From the NCBI RefSeq assembly GCF_030269645.1, contig NZ_BSTR01000001.1, forward strand, positions 177,740 to 241,739: DNA of 64,000 nt. The letters run 5' to 3'. Below the pieces are notes generated by a model. It was not told the DNA's origin. It saw only the letters and a program-made list of their open reading frames with translations, and searched no databases. Source of the DNA: Actinokineospora sp. NBRC 105648 (lineage in GTDB: Bacteria > Actinomycetota > Actinomycetes > Mycobacteriales > Pseudonocardiaceae). The position numbers were made by a program, and so were the translations under genes. This document shows positions 1 to 32,500 of the stretch, piece after piece (the first letter of the stretch is position 1; every line of letters begins with the position of its first letter).

Positions 1-20180
<20,180 letters not shown>

Positions 20181-20181
20181 G

Positions 20182-20193
20182 AGGGGTACCCCT
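20182..20193. repeat. Perfect 12-bp palindrome after gene 1
   Basis: AGGGGTACCCCT begins two bases after the stop codon of gene 1. It could be part of a transcript-end structure or a protein-binding site; nothing in the sequence decides between these. Confidence 0.5.
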
Positions 20194-20198
20194 AAGGC

Positions 20199-20231
20199 GC
20201 CCGCGCGGCCTTGTCAGCGTTCCGCGCGGGC
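20199..20231 (+). terminator. Candidate intrinsic-type hairpin downstream of gene 1
   Basis: Perfect inverted repeat: GCCCGCGCGG (20199-20208), a 13-nt loop, then CCGCGCGGGC (20222-20231), starting 18 nt after the stop of gene 1. There is no T-tract, but U-less hairpins are common at transcript ends in actinomycetes. A shorter nested stem AAGGC/GCCTT (20194-20198 with 20208-20212) competes with it. Confidence 0.45.
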
Positions 20232-20240
20232 TAGTAGCGT
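20211..20240 (+). promoter_or_regulatory. Candidate housekeeping-type promoter for genes 2-5
   Basis: TTGTCA (20211-20216) and TAGCGT (20235-20240) are 18 bp apart, resembling the TTGACA/TAGnnT pattern of actinobacterial principal sigma factors. It would start transcription near 20247 and give a leader of about 260 nt before gene 2. It overlaps the hairpin of gene 1, which is odd and lowers confidence. Confidence 0.33.
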
Positions 20241-20489
20241 GCGGTTCGGGTGGTCGGCCTGGCTATTCGTCGAACCCATTTCCACCGCTATTGCCGGTTA
20301 TTGTTCTCCCCTGATTTCGACGCTATTCCGGCTGCCCCTATCGCTCGGCGAGCCCCTGCTCCTAGGGGGGCTAGGGGGTTGTCCGTCCTGGTGGGCGGTT
20401 CCTATCGTCTGTTCCGTGTTGGGGCCCGGAAATGTCGGCCGATTCCTTTCGGTGGACGTCACGGGCCTTTGTGTGCGCGCCGTCGGTCC
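20241..20489. other. Non-coding leader/intergenic stretch between genes 1 and 2
   Basis: This is the less G+C-rich part of a 326-bp gap, the only one over 52 bp in the window. It holds three direct GCTATT repeats (20262-20267, 20287-20292, 20322-20327) and a weak stem AGCCCC/GGGGCT near 20351-20372. A 91-codon frame from GTG 20239 crosses it, but it lacks a ribosome binding site and GC3 bias, so I do not call it. I see no tRNA or riboswitch. Confidence 0.5.
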
Positions 20490-20497
20490 GGAGAAGG
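20490..20497 (+). promoter_or_regulatory. Ribosome binding site deciding the start of gene 2
   Basis: GGAGAAGG ends 9 nt before GTG 20507. The in-frame upstream ATG at 20432 would add 25 residues unlike any docking domain, so GTG 20507 is preferred. Confidence 0.65.
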
Positions 20498-20506
20498 TGG
20501 CATCGC

Positions 20507-23500
20507 GTGGCTGACGACCAGAAGTATCTGGAATACCTCAAGCGCCTCACCGCCGACCTGCGCCAGGCCCGCAGGCGGCTGCGGGCCGCCGAGGACCGGC
20601 CGCACGAGCCGGTCGCCATCGTGGCGATGGCGTGCCGGTACCCGGGTGGGATCACCGGGCCCGACGACCTGTGGGACCTGGTCGCCCAGGGCCGCGACGG
20701 CGTCTCGCCGTTCCCCACCGACCGCGGCTGGGACGTGCCCGCCGGTGTGGGCTACGCGCGAACGGGCGGTTTCGTGCACACCGCCGCCGAGTTCGACGCC
20801 GCGCTGTTCGGCATTTCCCCGCGCGAGGCCGTCGCCATGGACCCCCAGCAGCGGGTGCTGCTGGAGACGGCGTGGGAAGCGGTCGAGCGCGCCGGGTTCG
20901 ACCCGTTGTCGCTGCGCGGTTCGCGGACCGGGGTGTTCATCGGATCTTCTTCCTCCGCTTATGGCGCGGGATTGCGGGAACTGCCGCCGGGCGCCGAGGG
21001 CCACCTGCTCACCGGCAACGCCCCGAGCGTCGTCTCCGGCCGCGTCGCCTACACCCTCGGTCTCGAGGGCCCCGCGATCACCGTCGACACGGCCTGCTCG
21101 TCGTCGTTGGTGGCCCTGCACTTGGCCGTCCAGGCGCTGCGCGCCGGTGAGTGCGACCTCGCGCTGACCGGTGGTGTGACGGTGATGACCACACCGGGGA
21201 TCTTCGCCGAGTTCAGCCGCCAGAACGGTTTGGCCGCCGATGGCCGGTGCAAGCCGTTCGCGGCCGCCGCCGACGGCACCGGCTGGGCCGAGGGCGCGGG
21301 CGTGCTGGTGGTCGAGCGGCTGGCCGACGCGCAGGCCCGCGGCCACCGGATCTTGGCTGTGGTGCGGGGAACCGCGGTCAACCAGGACGGCGCGTCGAAC
21401 GGGTTGACCGCGCCGAACGGGCCGTCGCAGGAGCGCGTCATCCGCGCCGCGCTGGCCAACGCCCGGCTGACCCCGGCCGACATCGACGCGGTCGAGGCGC
21501 ACGGGACCGGCACGACGCTGGGCGACCCGATCGAGGCGCAGGCGCTGCTCGCGACCTACGGGCAGGACCGCGCGCGGCCGCTGCGGCTCGGGTCGATCAA
21601 GTCCAACCTCGGGCACTCGCAGGCGGCGGCGGGCGCGGCCGGGATCATCAAGATGGTGCAGGCGCTGCGGCACGGGCTGCTGCCGCCCACCCTGCACGTC
21701 GACGCCCCGACCCCGCACGTGGACTGGACCGCCGGGTCGATCGAGCTGCTCACCGCCGCGGCGCCGTGGCCGCGCGACCCGGAGCGGCCCCGTCGGGCGG
21801 GTGTGTCGTCGTTCAGCGTGAGCGGGACCAACGCGCACGTGGTGCTGGAGGAGGCCGAGCCGGTTCCGGCGGCTGAGCTTCTCGAGCCGCCCGCTGTGGT
21901 GGCGTGGCCGGTGTCGGCCCGCACGGCCGAGGCGTTGCGCGCGCAGGCCGCCCGACTGTCCGAAGTGGAAACTCGTCCGGCGGGTGGTTCCGTCGCGGGC
22001 GTCGCCGCGCCGCCGCGGGTGGTGGACGTGGCCTGGTCCTTGGCCACCGGTCGGGCGGACCTGGAGCACCGGGCCGTCGTCGTGGGCTCGTCGGTCGAGG
22101 AGCTGCGGGCCGGGCTCGACGCCGTGGCGCGCGGTGAGTCGGCGCCCGGGGTGGTCGCGGGGGTCGCGCGCGGCGAGGTGGCGCCGGTGTTCGTGTTCCC
22201 CGGCCAGGGGTCGCAGTGGGCCGGGATGGCGGTGGACCTGCTGGACACGTCCCCGGTGTTCGCCGCGCGGATGGCCGAGTGCGCGCACGCGCTGTCCGAG
22301 CACGTCGACTGGTCCCTGCTCGACGTCCTGCGCTCCGGGGAGTTCGCCCGGGTCGACGTGGTGCAGCCCGTCCTGTGGGCGGTCATGGTCTCGCTCGCGG
22401 AGCTGTGGAACTCGGTCGGTGTCCGACCCGCCGCGGTCATGGGCCACTCCCAAGGGGAGATCGCCGCCGCCGTGGTCGCGGGTGCGCTCTCGCTGGCGGA
22501 CGGCGCCCTGGTCGTGGCGCTCCGCAGCCGGGCCATCGCCGAGATCCTCCCATCCGACAATTCAATTGTTGAACAATCCGATGATTCAACAGTTGAACAT
22601 GAGGATCGTCGGATTGTCCCCGGCGGGATGGTGTCGCTGGCGGTGGCGCACGCCGACGCCGTCGAGCTGATCTCCGCCTGGCCGGGTGCGCTGTCGGTCG
22701 CCGCGGTCAACGGGCCGCTGTCCACCGTGGTGTCCGGGGACGTCACGGCGCTGGACGAGCTGCTGGCCGCCTGCGAGGCGCGCGAGCTGCGGGCGCGGCG
22801 GGTCCCGGTCGACTACGCCTCTCACTCCGCGCACGTCGAGCGGCTCCGCGAGCGGCTGCGCGCGACGTTGACCGTCGAGCCTCGGGCCGCCGAGATCCCG
22901 TTCTACTCGGCCGTCACCGGCGCCGTGATCGACACCGCCGCCTTGGACGCGGAGTACTGGTACACCAACCTGCGCGAGACCGTCCGGTTCGACCGCGCGA
23001 CCCAGGCAGCCCTCGCCGCCGGGCACACCGTCTTCCTGGAGGTCAGCGCCCACCCGGTGCTCACCATCGGCCTCCAGGAGACACTCGACCAGGCCGGGAC
23101 CGGCACCGCGCTGGCCACGCTCAAGCGGGACGAGGGCGGTCCGGCGCGCTGGCTCTCGGCCGTCGCCGAGGCGCATGCGGCGGGGGTGCGGGTCGACTGG
23201 TCGGCGCTGGCTCCCGGCGGTACCCAGGTCGACCTGCCCACCTACGCGTTCCAGCGCGACCACTACTGGCTCGCCGCCCCCACTGAGTCCACTGTGGACC
23301 CCTGGTGCTACCGCGCCGGGTGGCAGCGGGTGCCCGCGGGCGCCCCGGCCACCGGTAAGTGGTTGGTAGTGCGGACTGAGTCCGTCGAGTGGCCCGCCTA
23401 CCTCGGTGAACTCGACACCGTCGACGTCGTGCTGGCCGACGACGACCTCGACCGCTGGGCCATGGCCGAGCGCCTGCGCGAGGCCGAGAGCGACGACGGC

Positions 23501-26500
23501 GAGATCGCCGGTGTGCTCTCCCTGCTCGCCCCCGACACCCGGCCGCACTTCGACGACGACGCGGTCACCCTGGGCGTCGGCGCCACCCTGACCCTGGTGC
23601 AGGCTCTCGGCGACGCGGGGGTCACGGCGCCGCTCTGGTGCGTCACCGCCGGGGCAGCCACCGATCCCGTACAGGCCCAGGTCTGGGGCCTCGGCCGGGT
23701 CGCCGCGCTCGAGGTCCCCGCCCGGTGGGGCGGCCTCATCGACGTTTCCGCTGCCGACCCCGCACTGTTCGCCGCCGCGCTCACCGGGACCGAGGACCAG
23801 GTCGAGGTACGCGCCGACGGCCTCTACGCCCGGCGGATCGAGCACTTCGCCACCCCGCGCGCCACCGGCCAGATCACGCTGTCCGGTCCCGTGCTGATCA
23901 CCGGCGGCACCGGAGCGCTGGGCGCCGAGGTGGCCCGCTGGCTGGCGGGCCGCGGGGTCGACCTGGTGCTCACCAGCCGTTCCGGGCCGGACGCGCCCGG
24001 TGCCGCCGAACTCGCGGCCGAACTCGCCGAGAGCGTCTCGGTGGAGGTCGTCCCCTGCGATGTCGCCGACCGGGCCGCAGTCGAGGCCCTGTTGGCCACG
24101 TACCCGGTCACCGGTGTCGTGCACGCCGCAGGGGTCGACCACTCGGTGCCGCTGGACGAGACCGACGTCGCCGAGTTCGCCGACGGCCTGCGCGCCAAGG
24201 TGCTCGGCGCGACCAACCTCGACGAGCTGCTGGGTGACCGGGCCGAGCTCTTCGTCCTGTTCTCCTCCATCGCCGGGGTCTGGGGCAGCGGCAACCAGTC
24301 CGCCTACGCCGCCGCCAACGCGCACCTCGACGCGCTCGCCGAGTCGCGCCGCGCCCGCGGGCTGGCGGCCACCTCGGTGGCCTGGGGTGCCTGGGCCGAG
24401 GCGGGCATGGCCGCCCGCGGTGGCGCGACCGAGTACCTGCGCAGGCGGGGCCTGAACCCCATGCCCCCCAACGACTGCGTGACCTACCTCGCCGCCGCGG
24501 TCGACGCCGGGGTCACCGGCCTGGTCGTCGCCGACGTCGACTGGTCGCTGTTCGCCCCCACCTTCACCACCAGCAGGCCCAGCCCGCTGCTGGCCGCGCT
24601 CCCCGAGGTCGCGGCGTCCGAAGTAGACAGTGTGGACGCGGTGGCCGAGGCCGCCGAGCTGCCCGCCCTGGCGCGGGCCCTGGTCGGTCGCACGACCGCC
24701 GAGCGGCTGCGGCTGGTGCTGGAGATCGTCTGCCGGGAGACCGCGGCCGTCCTGGGCTACCCGGGCACCATCGAGTCCGAGCGCCCGTTCAAGGACCTCG
24801 GCATCGACTCGCTGACCGCCGTCGAGGTCCGCAACCGGGTCGCCGCCGGCACCGGCCTGCGGCTCGCCGCGACCCTCGTCTTCGACTACCCGACCCCGGC
24901 CGTGCTGGCCACGCACCTGCTCGACCTGCTCGGCGACCTGCACCCGGTCGCCGACCGCCCGCTGCCCGACGCCGCCCGCCACACCGACGAGCCGATCGCC
25001 ATCGTGGGCATGAGCTGCCGCTACCCGGGCGGGGTCAGCTCGCCCGAGCAGCTGTGGCAGCTCGTGCTGGACGAGACCGACGGCGTCTCGGTGTTCCCGT
25101 CCGACCGCGGCTGGGACCTCGCCCGGGCCGAGGGCGCCTACGCGCCCGAGGGCGGATTCGTCTACGACGCCTCGACTTTCGACGCCGACCTCTTCGGTAT
25201 CTCGCCGCGCGAGGCCGCGTCGATGGACCCGCAGCAACGCGTCCTGCTCGAAGCCGCGTGGGAAGTCCTCGAGCGAGCGGGCATCGACCCGTACTCGTTG
25301 CGCGGCACGCCGACCGGTGTGTTCGTCGGCGCGTCGGCCTCCGGCTACGGCGTGGGGCTCAACTCGGCCAGCGGGTCCGAGGGGCACTACCTGACCGGTA
25401 CCTCCAGCAGTGTCATGTCCGGCCGGGTCGCTTACAGCTTCGGGCTCGAGGGTCCGGCGGTCACCATCGACACCGCGTGCTCGTCCTCGTTGGTCGCGTT
25501 GCACCTGGCCGCGCGGTCGTTGCGCGAGGGTGAGTGCGACCTGGCGATGGCCGCAGGCGTGGCGGTGATGACCAGCTCGGACATCTTCTCCGAGTTCAGC
25601 AGGCAGAACGGTCTGGCCGCAGACGGGCGGTGCAAGTCGTTCGCGGCGGCGGCCGATGGCACCGGCTGGGGCGAGGGCGTCGGGGTCCTTCTGGTGCAAC
25701 GACTCTCCGACGCCGTGGCGCAGGGCCGTGAGGTCTTGGCGATCGTGCGCGGAAGCGCGGTCAACTCCGACGGCGCGTCGAACGGCCTCACCGCACCCAA
25801 CGGACCGTCGCAGCAGCGGGTCATCCGCGCGGCACTGGCGGGCGCCGGGCTGACGACGTCCGATGTGGACGTTGTCGAGGGGCACGGCACCGGTACCCGC
25901 CTCGGGGACCCGATCGAGGCGCAGGCGTTGCTCGCCACCTACGGCCAAGACCGCGTCGAACCGCTCTGGCTGGGGTCACTCAAGTCGAACATCGGCCACA
26001 CCCAGGCGGCCTCCGGCGTCGCGGGCATCATCAAGATGGTGCACGCGCTGCGGGCGGGCATCCTGCCGCGCACGCTGCACGTCGACGAGCCCACCCCGCA
26101 CGTCGACTGGTCGGCCGGTCGGGTGGCCTTGCTGGCGCGGGCGACGGCGTGGCCGTCGGTCGACCGGCCCCGTCGTGCGGGTGTGTCCTCGTTCGGGGTG
26201 AGCGGCACCAACGCGCACGTGATCATCGAGCAGGCGCCCGAGTGGGCGGTCATCGAACCCGCGTCGGTCCCGGCCGCCCCGTGGGTGTTCACCGGCAAGA
26301 CCGCTGCCGCACTGGAAGCGCAGCTCGCGCACGACCTGAGCGGGTATTCCGAAGTGGACGTCGCGCACACCCTGGCGGTGGGGCGGGCAAAGCTCGCGCA
26401 CCGGGCGGTGCGGTTGTCCGACGGTGAGATCGTGCGCGGAGTGGCCGAGCCGCGGCAGTTGGCGTACCTGTTCACCGGCCAGGGATCGCAGCGTGTCGGT

Positions 26501-29500
26501 ATGGGCGCTGAACTGGCGGCGGCGTATCCGGTGTTCGCGGCGGCTCGCGACGAGGTTCTGTCTCGTGTGGACATCGGGGACGACCTCGATCAGACCGGTA
26601 ACGCCCAACCCGCGCTGTTTGCCTTGCAGGTGGCGCTGTTCCGGCTGCTCGAGTCCTGGGGTCTCGCGCCGGACGTGCTGGTGGGCCACTCGATCGGCGA
26701 GCTGGCCGCGGCGCACGTCGCCGGGATCCTCTCGCTGGACGACGCCTGCGTGTTGGTCTCCGCCCGTGCTCGGCTGATGCAGGCACTGCCCGCCGGCGGG
26801 GCGATGGTGGCCGTGGCGTCCGATCCTGGAGGCGATCGCGCCATCCTGGTTGGTGGTGATGAGATCCAGCTCCCTGAGGGCGTCGATCTCGCGGCGGTCA
26901 ACGGGCCTGGTGCCATCGTGCTGTCCGGTGACGAGGAACCCCTTGTCCTGCTGAGTGACCAGCTTCGCGCTCAGGGGATCAAGGTCAAGCGCCTCACGGT
27001 GTCGCACGCCTTCCACTCGCACCGCATGGAACCCGTGCTGGCGGAGTTCGCCCAGGTCGCTGAGGGGTTGGACTACCGCGAGCCGGTCATTCGTCTCGTG
27101 CCTACCGCGCCTGGCGACCCCGCTACGGCGGACTACTGGGTTCGCCAGGTCCGCGAGCCCGTCCAGTTCGCCGACGCGGTGGCCGACCTGCGGGCCGACT
27201 TCCTGGAACTCGGCCCGGACGGCGTGCTCAGCGCCCTGGTCAGAAACCCGGAAACGCCTGCCACACCACTGTTGCGTGGTGGCAGGGCCGAGCCGGAGAC
27301 CGCCGTTCGGGCGGTGGCCGAGGTGTTCGTGCGCGGCGTGCCGGTCGACTGGGCCGCTGTGATCGGTGGCGGATCGCGGGTCGACCTGCCCACCTACCCC
27401 TTCCAGCGCCGGCGCTTCTGGCTGGACACCTTCCCCGCACCGGCAGTCGTGGGCGAGGACGAGGGCGCGTTCTGGGCCGCTGTCGATCACGGTGACGCCG
27501 CCGCGTTGGCCGCGACGCTGTCGCTGGACACCGAGGCTGTGGCGCCTGTGCTCCCGGCGATGAGCGCGTGGCGACGCGGTCGGTCCGAGCGGTCCACTGT
27601 CGACTCGTGGCTTTACCGTCCTGTGTGGACCCCACTGCCCGAGTCCGTGCCAGACGAGTTGGGGACCTGGCTCGCGGTTGCCTGTCCCGTCGATGTCGTC
27701 GAGGCGTTGCGGGACAATGGTGCGCGGGTCGTGGAGCTGGAGCTGACCGGGGTCGAGGTCGACCGGTGGTCGCTCGCGCACGACATCTCCGTCGCGGTCA
27801 CCGGTGACCTGCGGGGCGTCATCTCCGGCTCGGCCGCCCTGCGCGGTCCGCACCCGGAGTACCCGGACCTCGCCGCCGGCGTTGCCGCGACCGTGCTGCT
27901 GGTCCAAGCCCTCGGTGACGCCGGGATCACGGCGCCGCTGTGGTGCGTGACGCGTGGTGCGCAGTCCGTGAGCCGCTCGGACACGCCGGTGGACCCCGAC
28001 CAGTCGTCCGTGTGGGGGCTCGGCCGGGTCGCGGCACTGGAGTTCCCGCAGCGGTGGGGTGGTCTCGTCGACCTCCCGCCGACGTTGGACCGACGGTCCG
28101 GCGCCCGGCTCGCCTCAGTCCTGTGTGGATCGGAAGACCAGGTGGCGATCCGCTCGGCCGGTGCCTACGGGCGGCGGATCGCCCGGGCTCCTCGCTCCGG
28201 GGTCGCCGCTGGGTGGCGGCCCGAGGGCGCGGCGCTGATCACCGGCGGTACTGGTGCGCTGGGTGCCCGGGTCGCCCGCCTGCTGGCCGAGCGCGGTGCC
28301 CCGCAGCTGGTGCTGGCGAGCCGTAGCGGTCTCGAAGCCGTTGGTGTGCAAGAGCTTGTCGATGAACTCACTGCCCTGGGCAGCCAGGTGCACGTGGTCG
28401 CGTGCGATGTGGCCGACCGTGCGGCGCTCAGTGCGGTGCTGGACGAATACCCGGTGCGGTCGGTGTTCCACACGGCGGGCGTGGTCGACGCGGTGCCGTT
28501 GGGGGAGACCGGACTGGGTGAGTTCGGCGAGGTCCTGCGCGCCAAGGCGACCGGTGCGGCGAACCTGCACGCGCTCTGCGGCGATCTTGACGCGTTCGTC
28601 CTGTTCTCCTCCATCGCGGGTGTCTGGGGCAGCGGCAACCAGTCGGCCTACGCTACCGCGAACGCCTACCTCGACGGACTCGCCGAGCACCGGCGGGCGC
28701 ACGGCCTGGCGGCGACCTCGGTGGCCTGGGGTCCGTGGGCGGAGTCCGGCATGCTGGTGGCCGAGGACGCCGAGGAGTACCTGCGGTCGCGCGGTGTTGC
28801 CGCGATGGCCCCGGACCTCGCGATCGCCGCGCTGGCCCAGGCGCTCGACCACCGCGACGTCACCGTCGCCGTGGCCGACGTCGACTGGTCCCGCTTCGGC
28901 GCCACCTTCAGCGCCTCCCGGCCGAGCCCGCTGCTGTCCGATGTGTACACCGAGGCCACCCCCGTCGAGGCGCCCACCGCCGTCGACCCGGGTGATCTGC
29001 TGGAGCTGGTCCGCCACGGCGCCGCCGCGGTGCTGGGGCACGCCGATGCCGCCGCCGTGGAGCCTGGCAGGCCGTTCAACGACCTCGGCTTCGACTCGCT
29101 GACCGCGGTCGAGCTCCGCGATCGGCTCACCAGCGCGACCGGTCTCGCCCTGCCCGCCACCGTGGTCTTCGACTACCCGACCGCCGCCGAGTTGGCCGCG
29201 CACCTGGGTGAACGCCTCGGCCGTGACGTCGAGCAGGTCACCGCGCCGGTCGCCGCCGCCGACCCGAACGAGCCGATCGCGATCATCGGCATGGCCTGCC
29301 GCTACCCCGGCGGGGTGCGGTCGCCGGAGGACCTGTGGGAGCTGGTCAGCGACGGCCGCGACGGCTTGGGCGCCTTCCCCACCGACCGCGGTTGGTGGTT
29401 GGACGGGCTCTACGACCCTGACCCGGACAACCCCGCCAGCTCGCACGCCCACGAGGGCGGGTTCGTCTACGACGCGGGCGACTTCGACGCGGACCTGTTC

Positions 29501-32500
29501 GGCATCTCGCCGCGCGAGGCCGTGGCGATGGACCCGCAGCAGCGGCTGCTCCTTGAGACGTCATGGGAGGCGTTCGAGCGCGCTGGCCTGAACCCGTTGG
29601 CGCTCAAGGGAAGCAGCACGGGCGTGTTCGCGGGCACGAACAGCCACGACTACCTGTCGCTGTTGGCCGACGCGCCGGAGGGCAGCGAGGGCTACCTCGC
29701 GACCGGAAGCTCGGCGAGTGTCGTGTCCGGACGGGTCGCCTACACCTTCGGGCTCGAAGGCCCCGCGGTCACCATCGACACCGCGTGCTCCTCGTCGCTG
29801 GTCGCGCTGCACTTGGCTGTGCGTTCGCTGCGGTCGGGCGAGTGCTCGCTGGCGGTGGCCGGTGGCGTGGTGGTGATGTCGACGCCGGGCGTGTTCACCG
29901 AGTTCAGCAGGCAGAACGGGGTGGCCCGCGACGGGCGCTGCAAGTCCTACGCGGACGCCGCCGACGGCACCGGCTGGGGCGAGGGCGTCGGTGTGCTGGT
30001 CGTCGAGCGGCTCTCGGACGCCCGGCGCAAGGGGCACCGGGTGCTCGCCGTGGTGCGCGGCACGGCGGTGAACTCCGACGGCGCGTCCAACGGTCTGACG
30101 GCCCCCAACGGCCCCTCGCAGCAACGGGTCATCCGGACGGCACTAGCCGACGCCGGGCTGGCGGTGTCCGATGTGGACGTCGTCGAGGGGCACGGCACGG
30201 GCACCCGGCTCGGCGACCCGATCGAGGCGCAGGCGCTGCTGGCGACCTACGGGCAGGACCGGACCGAGCCGCTGTACCTGGGCTCGGTGAAGTCGAACAT
30301 CGGGCACACCCAGGCGGCCTCCGGGGTCGCCGGGGTGATCAAGATGGTGCAGGCGCTGCGGCACGGGGTGCTGCCCGCGACGCTGCACGTGGACCGGCCC
30401 TCGGCCCAGGTCGACTGGACCACCGGCGCCGTGCGGCTGTTGACCGACCCGCTGCCCTGGCCGGACGCCGACCGCCCGCGGCGGGCCGGGGTGTCCTCGT
30501 TCGGGGTGAGCGGCACCAACGCCCACGTGATCATCGAGTCGGCCGCTCCGGAGCCGACCGGCAAGCCTGTCACCCCCGGCGGCGTCGCGCCTTGGGTGCT
30601 GTCCGCTGCGTCCGAGGACTCCCTGCGGGCGCTGGCGTCTCGACTGTCTACAGTGGATCTCCCGGCCGCCGACGTGGCCTGGACCCTGGCCACCGCGCGG
30701 GCGCCGCTGGCGCACCGGGCCGTCGTGTTCGGCCGCTCCGGCCTGGCCGCGGTGGCAGACGGTGGCGAGTCCGCGCTGGTGGGGGCGCCGCGGGCCGGTG
30801 CCGGACCGGTGTTCGTCTTCCCCGGCCAGGGCTCGCAGTGGGCCGGGATGGCCGTGGACCTGCTCGACGAGCCCGCCTTCCGGGCCCGCCTTGAGCAGTG
30901 CGAGCGCGCGTTGGCCCGGTACGTCGACTGGTCGCTGCTCGATGTCCTGCGCTCGGGCGAGTTCGAGCGGGTGGACGTGGTCCAGCCGGTCCTCTGGGCG
31001 GTGATGGTCTCGCTCGCCGAACTCTGGCGCTCGGTGGGCGTCGTGCCCTCGGCGGTGCTCGGCCACTCCCAGGGGGAGATCGCCGCGGCGGTGGTCGCGG
31101 GCGGGCTAAGCCTGGACGACGGCGCCCGGGTGGTCGCCCTGCGCAGCCTGGCCATCGCCGAGGTGCTCCAGGTCGACGATTCACTTGTCGACCAATCCGA
31201 CGATCCTCAGGGTGAACAGTTCAATCGTAGGATTGTTGAACAAAAGGATCGTGGGATTGGCGCCCGGGAGCCGGGGCCGGTCGCGGGCGGGATGGTGTCA
31301 CTGGCGGTGCCGCACGACGAGGCCGCCGAGCTGATCACCTCGTGGCCGGGTGCGCTGTCGGTCGCGGCGGTCAACGGGCCCAGGTCGACTGTGGTCTCGG
31401 GGGACGTCGCGGCGCTCGACGAGCTGGAGGCGCTCTGCGGCGAACGGGAGATCCGGGCGCGGCGGATCCCGGTGGACTACGCCTCGCACTCGGCGCACGT
31501 GGCGCGCATTGAGGCCCGGTTGCTGGCCGACCTGGCGCCGATCACGCCGATGACCGGGAGCGTGCCGTTCTACTCCGCGCTGACCGCCGGGCGGTTCGAC
31601 ACGGCCGGGCTGGACGCGCGCTACTGGTACGACAACCTGCGCGAGACCGTCCGCTTCGACCAGGCTACCGCCGCGCTGCTGGCGGCCGGGCGGACCGTGT
31701 TCCTCGAGGTCAGCGCTCACCCGGTGCTCACCGTGGGCATCCAGGAGAGCATCGACGCCGCCGAGGTCGCCGGGGCCACCCTGGCCACCCTGCGCCGCGA
31801 CGAGACCGACCGCTGGCCGACCGCGCTCGCCGAGGCCCACGTCGCGGGTGTCGACGTCGACTGGGCGGCTGTCCTCGGTGGCGGACGCGTGGTCGACCTG
31901 CCCACCTACCCCTTCCACCACCGCCGCTACTGGCCCCAGCCGAGCGCGGGCACCGCCGACGTCACCGGCGCGGGCCTGGCCGACGCGGACCACCCGCTGC
32001 TCGGCGCCGCCATCGCGCTGGCGGGCGACGAGGGCGCGCTGTGGACCGGCAGGCTCTCGGTCGCCACCCACCCGTGGTTGGCCGAGCACGCCGTCAACGG
32101 CGCGGTCCTGCTGCCAGGGACCGCGTTCGTCGAGCTGGTGCTGCACGCGGGCGGCGGCCGGATCGACGAGCTGACCCTGCGGCTGCCGCTGGTCCTGCCC
32201 AAGCGCGGGGCCGTGCAGGTGCAGGTCAGGGTCGGCGCCGAGGCGGACGGCCGCACACCGGTCACTGTCCACTCGCGACCCGAAGGCGGCGAGTGGGTCA
32301 CCAACGCCACCGGTTGGCTCACCGACCAGGACGCCGCGGCCGCCCCGGTCGACAGCTGGCCGCCGAACGGCGAAACCCTTGACACAGAGGGTTTCTACGG
32401 TGCACTGGACGCCGCTGGCTACGGTTACGGTCCGCTCTTCCAAGGCCTGACCGCAGCCTGGCGCGTCGGTGGTGATGTGTACGCCGAGGTGGAGATCCCC

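Noticed and set aside
20432-20506. Upstream ATG extension of gene 2
   Set aside because: It adds 25 residues with no docking-domain character; GTG 20507 has a good ribosome binding site and fits the other subunit starts.
20239-20514. 91-codon + frame across the gap between genes 1 and 2
   Set aside because: No ribosome binding site at GTG 20239, mixed third-position usage (CTA, ATT, TGT, TCT), and it overlaps the start of gene 2. Treated as non-coding.
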